From NCBI GenBank assembly GCA_029857975.1, contig JAOUFX010000252.1, forward strand, positions 1 through 5,620: DNA of 5,620 nt, read 5' to 3'. This document shows positions 1-4,415 of this stretch, in pieces (the stretch's first letter is position 1; each line of letters opens with the position of its first letter). The notes beneath the pieces were generated by a model, which saw nothing but the letters and a program-made list of their open reading frames with translations, was not told the DNA's origin and made no database searches. The position numbers were made by a program, and so were the translations under genes. Origin of the DNA: Deltaproteobacteria bacterium (GTDB lineage: Bacteria; Desulfobacterota; SM23-61).

Positions 1-1
1 G

Positions 2-994
2 ACAAAAATCATCAGCATCGGAGATGAGTTCCGGCAATATTTTCAGGCCAAATACACCCTGGATGACATAATCGGCGCCAGCGACCCGATCCAACAACTG
101 AAGAACCAAGTCATAAGACATGCTCAATCTTCCCTGCCGGTTCTAATTTTAGGAGCAAGCGGGACGGGAAAGGAGCTTTGCGCCCATGCCCTTCATCGCC
201 TGAGCCCACGTTCCAAGAGGGCTTTTATGGTGATCAACTGTGCGGCCATTCCCAAAGAGCTGATGGAGTCCGAGCTATTCGGATATGAACAAGGAGCCTT
301 TACGGGAGCCGCTCAAAAAGGAAGGATTGGAAAGCTTGAACTTGTTGAAGGAGGAACTCTTTTCTTCGACGAGATTGGCGACATGCCGCTTGAAATGCAG
401 GCTAAAATTCTGCGAGTCATTGAAGAAAAGACATTGACCAAGGTTGGTGGAAGCAAGCCAGTTCCAGTTAATTTTGCCCTCATCGCTGCCACCAATCGCG
501 ATATAGAAGATCTGGTACAAAAAGGGGCATTTCGGTCGGACTTATACTATCGGATCAACACTTTTGTCCTGAAAATTCCCCCTCTGCGGGAGCGCAAAGA
601 AGATATTTTATCGATTGCTCAACATTTGGCTTTTTCCTCGGAATGCAATCCCTCCCAAAGGCCGATCGCTTTTTCCGATGAGGTCCTGCAAGCCCTAACG
701 GACCATGACTGGCCGGGCAACATCCGGGAGCTTAAAAATCTCGTAAATTTTGCTGTCAACAACCTTGGCCCGGAAGAAAGATTGGTACAATTGAGCCATT
801 TGCCGATCTCTTTTCTAAAGATAAGAACGGACCCTTCTCTTTTAACCTCAGGCTTGCCTTACAAAAAGGCCATGCTGCACCGGCAAAAAGAGATTATCCA
901 GGAAGCTCTCAGGACCACTTGCGGGAATAAAATGGCCGCAGCAAAACTTTTGGGTATCTCCCGCTCCGTTCTATATGAAAAGCTTGAAAGTTAA
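2..994 (+). CDS. Sigma-54-dependent transcriptional activator (AAA+ and Fis-type HTH), 5'-truncated by window
   Basis: This is a bacterial enhancer-binding protein that uses ATP hydrolysis to open sigma-54 RNA polymerase promoters. The frame is open from the first codon of the window, so the true start and the sensory N-terminal domain lie upstream; 330 residues are visible. Numbering from base 2: the linker ends in TLDDIIGAS (about 20-28), Walker A is GASGTGKE (51-58), the sigma-54-contacting loop GAFTGA is intact (98-103), Walker B is TLFFDE with Asp123-Glu124, sensor I is ATN (163-165), the arginine-finger segment is FRSDLYYR (177-184) and sensor II is WPGNIREL (237-244). A Fis-type helix-turn-helix (NKMAAAKLLGISRSVLYEKL, 309-328) closes the protein. 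All parts needed for activity are present. Walker A has Ala where most family members have Glu (GESGTGKE), a mild oddity. Its job is inferred from position: paired operators and a sigma-54 promoter follow directly downstream. The signal sensed is unknown because the N-terminal domain is not in view. Confidence 0.95.
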   Translation, partial: TKIISIGDEFRQYFQAKYTLDDIIGASDPIQQLKNQVIRHAQSSLPVLILGASGTGKELCAHALHRLSPRSKRAFMVINCAAIPKELMESELFGYEQGAFTGAAQKGRIGKLELVEGGTLFFDEIGDMPLEMQAKILRVIEEKTLTKVGGSKPVPVNFALIAATNRDIEDLVQKGAFRSDLYYRINTFVLKIPPLRERKEDILSIAQHLAFSSECNPSQRPIAFSDEVLQALTDHDWPGNIRELKNLVNFAVNNLGPEERLVQLSHLPISFLKIRTDPSLLTSGLPYKKAMLHRQKEIIQEALRTTCGNKMAAAKLLGISRSVLYEKLES

Positions 995-1061
995 CTCCCC
1001 TCGGGCGGATTTTTTTAGGCGGAAAACTTGGATTAATTCCCAGCTGCTGATAGGCACTAAG

Positions 1062-1079
1062 TGTCCTGAAAAGTGGACA
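1062..1079. promoter_or_regulatory. Upstream activator site 1 (imperfect palindrome TGTCC-N8-GGACA)
   Basis: The site reads TGTCCTGAAAAGTGGACA. Its outer 5-bp arms are exact inverted repeats but the central 8 bases are not symmetric. It has the same arms and the same 18-bp length as the perfect site 30 bp downstream. Its centre is about 142 bp upstream of the predicted transcription start, within the usual range for sigma-54 enhancer sites. It is probably bound by the adjacent activator through its Fis-type HTH; that assignment is inference. Confidence 0.7.
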
Positions 1080-1091
1080 TTACGCTTATTG

Positions 1092-1109
1092 TGTCCGAAT
1101 ATTCGGACA
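1092..1109. promoter_or_regulatory. Upstream activator site 2 (perfect 18-bp palindrome)
   Basis: TGTCCGAATATTCGGACA is its own reverse complement over all 18 bases and shares TGTCC/GGACA arms with site 1. The two centres are 30 bp apart, close to three helical turns, so bound dimers would sit on nearly the same face of the DNA. The centre is about 112 bp upstream of the predicted start site. The arrangement is the usual one for an activator oligomer on tandem enhancer sites. The 18-bp span does not fit the NifA (TGT-N10-ACA) site pattern. Confidence 0.8.
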
Positions 1110-1154
1110 ATAAAAACTCCACCAGGTTCATCCCCTCACTCTATAATATGCGGA

Positions 1155-1167
1155 AATCATTAATTAA
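1155..1167 (+). promoter_or_regulatory. Possible IHF-binding site (weak)
   Basis: AATCATTAATTAA matches 7 of the 9 fixed positions of the IHF consensus WATCAA-N4-TTR. It lies in an AT-rich stretch between the activator sites and the -24/-12 promoter, which is where IHF bends DNA in many sigma-54 promoters. Two mismatches in a short motif make this a suggestion only. Confidence 0.25.
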
Positions 1168-1185
1168 ACAAACCGTTGGAGGCTG

Positions 1186-1201
1186 TGGCATTGATATTGC
1201 T
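1186..1201 (+). promoter_or_regulatory. Sigma-54 (-24/-12) promoter
   Basis: The sequence TGGCATTGATATTGCT fits the sigma-54 consensus TGGCAC-N5-TTGCW with one mismatch (T for C at the sixth base). The invariant GG (1187-1188) and GC (1199-1200) have the required 10 bases between them. The predicted transcription start is near 1212, giving a leader of about 85 bases before the CoA-transferase ATG. The nearby sigma-54 activator gene and the paired upstream sites strongly support the call. Confidence 0.88.
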
Positions 1202-1233
1202 AAATTCAAAGTTTACATCCTTTCCTGAATTCC

Positions 1234-1271
1234 CAAAAATTTCAATATCCTTAGAGCAACAAAAATTTCAA
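1234..1271 (+). repeat. Perfect 12-bp direct repeat in the leader (CAAAAATTTCAA x2)
   Basis: CAAAAATTTCAA occurs at 1234-1245 and again at 1260-1271, 26 bp apart start to start. Both copies lie between the predicted transcription start and the Shine-Dalgarno sequence of the CoA-transferase, so they would be present in the mRNA leader as well as in DNA. The segment is AT-rich and the copies could be operator half-sites, an RNA-binding element or a chance duplication. No function can be assigned. Confidence 0.6.
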
Positions 1272-1296
1272 GCCTTGTTAAATAGCAGGGGTCAAC

Positions 1297-2526
1297 ATGA
1301 AGAAACATCTCGAAGGAATTCTTGTCATTGACTTGACGGCTTGGTTGGCTGGACCCTTTGTTAGTTTGAACCTCGCTGCCATGGGTGCAGAAGTTATCAA
1401 AATCGAAAGGCCTAAGGTTGGGGATCCCTGTCGATGGAATCCTCCTTTTGCCGGCCCGGAAGGGGTGAGCCACGTACGAAAAACGGGCGAGGACATATCT
1501 CTCTTATACTTAAAGCGGAATCGCGGCAAGAAGAGCGTTTCTCTAAATTTGCAGAGCGAGCGGGGAAAGGAAATCCTGCGGCTTCTGGTCAAAAAAGGAG
1601 ATGTGCTCATCGAGAACTTCGCCCCTGGAACGATGGAGCGTTTGGGATTTGATTATCCCCAGCTAAAAGCGATCAATCCCAAAATCATATACTGTTCAAT
1701 TTCGGGCTATGGACAGGATGGCCCCTATAGGGACCGCACGGCCTTTGATCTTACCATCCAGGCAATGAGCGGAATCATGAGCGTGACGGGGTTTCCAGAT
1801 GGTCCCCCGACCCGGTGCGGAGCCTGGATCGGGGATATGATTCCTGGACTATATGGAGTTTGCGCTATCTTAGCCGCCTTGGTCACACGGGAAAAAACAG
1901 GTCAGGGGGAGCGGATCGACATCTCGATGCAGGACGGATGCTTCTCCATGATCATGGACGAAGCGCTCGATTTGCACCTTTCCTTGGGTATCCCGATGAG
2001 GACAGGAAACCGGAACCCGAGGTTGGCCCCCTGGAATGTGTATGCGGCCAAGGACGGCCACATCGCCATCTGCGTGGCTGCCAACCCCCAATGGGAGGCG
2101 TTTCTGGAGGCGGTGGGAAGAGAGGATTTGAAGAATGACTCCAGGTTTAAAAACCCGGAAGGGCGATTCAAGCATGCCGATGAGGTGGAGAAGATTGCCA
2201 CCGAATGGATAAAAGACAAAACCCAGGAAGCGGCGTTGGAGGGTCTACGGGCCAAAAACGTTCCCTGTGATCCCGTGCCTGAAATTCCACAAGTCCTGAA
2301 TGACCCTCAGTTGCAATACAGGGGAATGATCCAGGACTTGATCCATCCGCTCAGCGGAAAAACGGGTTTGAAAGCGGCTGGATTTCCCATCCGCTTTTCA
2401 GCGCTTCCGGCGGCGCCGTATGCTCCGGCACCCTATCCCGGGAAGCATAACCAAGAAATTTACCAAGGGTTATTGGGCATCGCGACAGAAGAATTGGAAG
2501 CCATGGAGAAGGAAGGAATCATTTAG
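1297..2526 (+). CDS. Family III CoA-transferase (CaiB/BaiF superfamily)
   Basis: This cytoplasmic enzyme should move CoA between an acyl-CoA donor and a carboxylic acid, activating the acid for metabolism. The 409 residues match the usual length of about 400. N-terminal hallmarks are VIDLTAWLAGP (10-20) and MGAEVIKIERP (29-39). NRGKKSVSLNL (75-85), DVLIENFAPGTMERLG (102-117) and GYGQDGP (137-143) follow. AFDLTIQAMSG (149-159) leads to the catalytic aspartate, Asp180 in IGDMIPG, corresponding to Asp169 of formyl-CoA transferase; TGQGERIDISMQD (201-213) comes next. The C-terminal region contains the typical GREDLKNDSRF segment. The start at 1297 is supported by AGGGG (1287-1291) five bases before the ATG. 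It is the first gene after the sigma-54 promoter and precedes the TRAP genes, suggesting that the imported acid is its acceptor. Substrates vary widely in this family (formate/oxalate, carnitine, aromatic and alkyl succinates, 2-hydroxy acids), so none is assigned. No defect is visible. Confidence 0.95.
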   Translation: MKKHLEGILVIDLTAWLAGPFVSLNLAAMGAEVIKIERPKVGDPCRWNPPFAGPEGVSHVRKTGEDISLLYLKRNRGKKSVSLNLQSERGKEILRLLVKKGDVLIENFAPGTMERLGFDYPQLKAINPKIIYCSISGYGQDGPYRDRTAFDLTIQAMSGIMSVTGFPDGPPTRCGAWIGDMIPGLYGVCAILAALVTREKTGQGERIDISMQDGCFSMIMDEALDLHLSLGIPMRTGNRNPRLAPWNVYAAKDGHIAICVAANPQWEAFLEAVGREDLKNDSRFKNPEGRFKHADEVEKIATEWIKDKTQEAALEGLRAKNVPCDPVPEIPQVLNDPQLQYRGMIQDLIHPLSGKTGLKAAGFPIRFSALPAAPYAPAPYPGKHNQEIYQGLLGIATEELEAMEKEGII

Positions 2527-2626
2527 GAGGGGGGTGGTAGAGAACCTGAATATCCTGAAGGAGTCACCTTGCTTAAACTTTTCATCGCTTGCTATTATTC
2601 TGCCGACAAAAGTAAAGGAGGAAATC
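2527..2626 (+). other. 100-base gap between CoA-transferase and dctP
   Basis: No independent gene is visible here, and no strong terminator, so readthrough from the CoA-transferase into dctP is likely. A weak sigma-70-like pair is present: TTGCTT (2569-2574) and TATTAT (2593-2598) with an 18-base spacer. It could provide low internal transcription, but the -35 element matches consensus at only three of six positions. The dctP frame is open through this gap, yet nothing in it resembles a binding-protein N-terminus. Confidence 0.4.
2614..2621 (+). promoter_or_regulatory. Strong Shine-Dalgarno that fixes the dctP start
   Basis: AAAGGAGG sits five bases before the ATG at 2627 and is a near-perfect anti-16S match. 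The protein starting there begins immediately with a signal peptide. This rules out the in-frame upstream start at about 2420, inside the CoA-transferase gene. Confidence 0.85.
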
Positions 2627-3757
2627 ATGAAAATTCGTTCGTTAGGTAGTGTCTATGGTCTGTCCGTCTTGTTGATCGCCGCTCTCGTTCTTTTCAGCCT
2701 CCCAGCATCCACTCCAGCCCAAACCGCGCCCACGAAAGCCATTCTTAATGTTCCCTGGGGGGCGGAATCCGCCGTCGGAATCCAGCACAAGGATTTCGTC
2801 AATCTGGTCAAGGAGAAAACCAAGGGGCGCATGGAAATTAGTGCCTATTACGGTGCTTCTTTGTATGGTTTGGATCAACAGCCCGCCATGCTTCAGAAAA
2901 ATGTAATCCAATTCGGTGCGCAAAGCGGTTGGTACTGGCAGAAATTGGATCCGGCCTGCACCCTTACCTGGTGTCCCTTTTTCTTTCCCAACAAGGAGAA
3001 AATGGCCCAGTGGTACCGGAGCAAGGCGGTCCAAAAATTCCTGGAAGATTACATGGGGAAAAAATATGGGTTGATGAATCTCCCGGATATCGGCTGGGTT
3101 GGATCCAACCCCCTTCTTTGGAGCACCGACTGGGTCCTTGATAGCCTCGACAAAATGAAAGGAAAACGAATCGCCACGTGGGGGGATACGGATGATGCTT
3201 TCTTTGGGGCTTTCGGCGGAATGGGCCTGAGCACGAATTTTCGCGTTCATTATACCCAGCTCCAAACCAAGATGGTGGATGGGGCGGGAGGAACGGCCAT
3301 CCCCAATCTGAAGACCTGTGGCCTCGGCGAATTCACCCGCTTCCGCCACTTGCCGTTTTTGTACCACAATGCGCTGTCGACGATTGCCAATCCCGTGTTC
3401 TGGAAAAAGCTGCCCCAGGATATCCAGCACATCATTTTGAACGAAGTTTGTCCGGAGGTGGAAAAGCGGGCCACGGACCGCATTCAGTCTCTGGAAGCCA
3501 GTATGATCAAGTTTGCCGAAGAAAAAATCGGACAGAAGGAAATTCTGGTGCCCCCGGAAGTTTTCTTCCCCATGTTGGATTGGGTGGTGAAAAACATCTG
3601 GGAGAAAAGAATCAAAGAGTATCCCGCCGGACTGCCCTTATGGGAAGAGGGAGCCAAGGTGGTCGGCTATGGTTTCAAGGATGGAAAATTCTCCGGGGTG
3701 AAGGAAGCCTGGGAGGGATTTTACGTCCAGGTTTACGGCGGAAAGCTCAAGAAATAA
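2627..3757 (+). CDS. dctP: TRAP transporter solute-binding protein, DctP family
   Basis: This is the periplasmic binding protein that captures an organic acid and hands it to the DctQM permease. From the supported start it has 376 residues, slightly longer than the usual 320-350. It opens with a Sec signal peptide: basic MKIR, a hydrophobic core at about 10-25, and probable cleavage near LPASTPA-Q (25-32). The mature part carries the DctP fold landmarks: an early strand followed by the FVNLVKEKTKGRMEIS segment (57-72), MKGKRIATWG (177-186), and TQLQTKMVDGA (210-220), equivalent to the usual alq-G-vDG motif. The conserved Arg of the family motif G-x-K-[IL]-R, which normally salt-bridges the ligand carboxylate, aligns with Ala183; the nearest Arg is Arg181. 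Cys111, Cys116, Cys231 and Cys275 are present, so a disulfide is possible. Neighbours dctQ and dctM confirm the transporter type. The ligand is unknown. Organic acids are typical of the family, and the adjacent CoA-transferase agrees with that. Confidence 0.93.
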   Translation: MKIRSLGSVYGLSVLLIAALVLFSLPASTPAQTAPTKAILNVPWGAESAVGIQHKDFVNLVKEKTKGRMEISAYYGASLYGLDQQPAMLQKNVIQFGAQSGWYWQKLDPACTLTWCPFFFPNKEKMAQWYRSKAVQKFLEDYMGKKYGLMNLPDIGWVGSNPLLWSTDWVLDSLDKMKGKRIATWGDTDDAFFGAFGGMGLSTNFRVHYTQLQTKMVDGAGGTAIPNLKTCGLGEFTRFRHLPFLYHNALSTIANPVFWKKLPQDIQHIILNEVCPEVEKRATDRIQSLEASMIKFAEEKIGQKEILVPPEVFFPMLDWVVKNIWEKRIKEYPAGLPLWEEGAKVVGYGFKDGKFSGVKEAWEGFYVQVYGGKLKK

Positions 3758-3785
3758 CCGGATCATGATCCCCAAGGGAAAAGAG

Positions 3786-3812
3786 ATGAATTTTTTCGAC
3801 CGGAATCGTTGA
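3786..3812 (+). CDS. Possible 8-residue leader peptide ORF (speculative)
   Basis: ATG at 3786 opens an 8-codon reading frame (MNFFDRNR) ending in TGA at 3810-3812. AGGGA (3775-3779) lies six bases before the ATG and could serve as its ribosome site. The stop falls just after the 5' arm of the outer stem (3800-3809), so a ribosome finishing this ORF would cover that arm. Such short ORFs arise often by chance; the only support is the position. Confidence 0.15.
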   Translation: MNFFDRNR

Positions 3813-3871
3813 AAGGGGTTGGAAGAGGGGGGTTCTCTTCCAACCCCTGAAATCCCCGAGGACGATTCCGG
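3800..3871 (+). repeat. Outer 10-bp inverted repeat enclosing the dctP-dctQ hairpin
   Basis: CCGGAATCGT (3800-3809) and ACGATTCCGG (3862-3871) are exact reverse complements, extendable inward by one G-U pair. The pair encloses the 14-bp hairpin at 3814-3848, giving a two-tier stem in the mRNA. Its 3' arm ends one base before the GGAGG ribosome site of dctQ (3873-3877). A competing short pairing of CCCCG (3854-3858) with CGGGG (3869-3873) would occlude that site. Both pairings are direct readings; an effect on dctQ translation is inference. Confidence 0.75.
3814..3848 (+). repeat. Perfect 14-bp intercistronic stem-loop between dctP and dctQ
   Basis: AGGGGTTGGAAGAG (3814-3827) and CTCTTCCAACCCCT (3835-3848) pair perfectly around a seven-base loop, GGGGGTT. 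No run of T follows the stem, so it is unlikely to be a classical intrinsic terminator. A stable stem directly after a binding-protein gene typically blocks 3' exonucleases and keeps the binding-protein message in excess over the membrane subunits. That role is inferred from position and stability. Confidence 0.85.
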
Positions 3872-3872
3872 G

Positions 3873-3877
3873 GGAGG
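3873..3877 (+). promoter_or_regulatory. dctQ Shine-Dalgarno next to the stem structure
   Basis: GGAGG (within GGGGGAGG) lies 10 bases before the ATG at 3888 and 13 before the second ATG at 3891. The long spacing favours 3888, or even a TTG at 3882 (spacing 4), over 3891. The motif adjoins the outer stem and partly overlaps the alternative CCCCG/CGGGG pairing, so access to it may be controlled. Confidence 0.6.
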
Positions 3878-3887
3878 TTTATTGCCA

Positions 3888-4403
3888 ATGATGAGCAGAT
3901 ATATCATGGGGTTTTTCAACGCCGCGGCCAAAGCCGCGGACTGGATGAGCCTATTCCTCCTATCCCTGATTACCGTTCAGCTCATCATCGTGGTCATCCT
4001 GCGGTATGTTTTTCTGGTGAATATCCGCTGGTTCGAACAAAGTTCCACTCTCTTGTTTTTTTACCTGGTCTTCATTCCCGCCGGTTTGCTTTCACGGAAC
4101 GGACAGCACCTCAAAATGGAGGTTCTTTCAGAATCTCTTCGGAAAAGTCATCGGCAACAAGCGCTGCGGATACTGCAAATTGCGACCAAAGGGGTTGAAG
4201 CGCTTTTTTGCGCCATCGTGCTCTATTTGGCTTGGAAGTATACATTCTTTTTGATTGAGGTCGATGCCACCTACTACTTCGAATTTTTCGGCCGTCGCGT
4301 TCCCCAATGGACGACTTCGGCTGCGCTTATCCTCGGATTTTTCTTCCTTCTCCTTCACACCCTTGAAGGGCTGATCGTTTCGGCCATTCAAAAGAAAAGC
4401 TAA
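3888..4403 (+). CDS. dctQ: TRAP transporter small membrane subunit, DctQ family
   Basis: This is the four-helix inner-membrane subunit that pairs with DctM and supports docking of the loaded binding protein. From the ATG at 3888 it has 171 residues, a normal length. Hydrophobic segments lie at about 18-43, 50-69, 99-121 and 139-159. Family landmarks are RYVF (39-42), RWFEQSS (47-53; the usual W-x-E-E becomes W-F-E-Q), the FIPAGLLSRNGQHLKME stretch (62-78; usual G-H-[IL]-x-[VM]) and a positively charged cytoplasmic loop, SLRKSHRQQ (83-91). Two adjacent in-frame ATGs (3888 and 3891) leave the start uncertain by one codon. An upstream in-frame TTG at 3819 lies inside the hairpin stem, and its added residues (EEGGSLPTPEIPEDD) look like translated spacer, so it was not used. 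It is 130 bases after dctP and 12 bases before dctM, so DctQ and DctM are tightly coupled while DctP is separate. Confidence 0.93.
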   Translation: MMSRYIMGFFNAAAKAADWMSLFLLSLITVQLIIVVILRYVFLVNIRWFEQSSTLLFFYLVFIPAGLLSRNGQHLKMEVLSESLRKSHRQQALRILQIATKGVEALFCAIVLYLAWKYTFFLIEVDATYYFEFFGRRVPQWTTSAALILGFFFLLLHTLEGLIVSAIQKKS

Positions 4404-4415
4404 AGGAGATCAGGA

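Noticed and set aside
996..1016. Intrinsic terminator after the activator gene
   Set aside because: A run of seven T (1010-1016) is present, but the preceding CCC-CTC-GGG can form only a three-pair stem with an intervening CGGA, too weak to call.
1142..1147. TATAAT hexamer as a sigma-70 -10 box
   Set aside because: No -35-like hexamer lies 16-18 bases upstream (the region reads about CCACCA), and a far better sigma-54 promoter sits downstream.
975..1163. 62-codon ORF overlapping the end of the activator and the operator region
   Set aside because: It runs through the palindromic operators, has no ribosome site and its translation has no protein-like character.
2420..2626. N-terminal extension of dctP starting inside the CoA-transferase gene
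   Set aside because: The added 69 residues overlap the upstream gene, show no signal peptide and would bury the real one. A near-perfect ribosome site fixes the start at 2627.
2642..3430. 262-codon open frame on the minus strand opposite dctP
   Set aside because: The + strand frame is a clear DctP protein. The antisense product shows no recognisable domain and looks like a shadow of its codon bias.
3760..3771. 12-bp palindrome GGATCATGATCC just after the dctP stop
   Set aside because: It is a perfect palindrome but has no loop for a useful RNA hairpin and no partner site. The T-run at 3791 is too far away for a terminator, and I see no functional context.
3819..3887. Upstream TTG start for dctQ
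   Set aside because: The start codon lies inside a perfect hairpin stem, has no fitting ribosome site, and the added residues are charged spacer translation. Starting at 3888 gives the normal family length.
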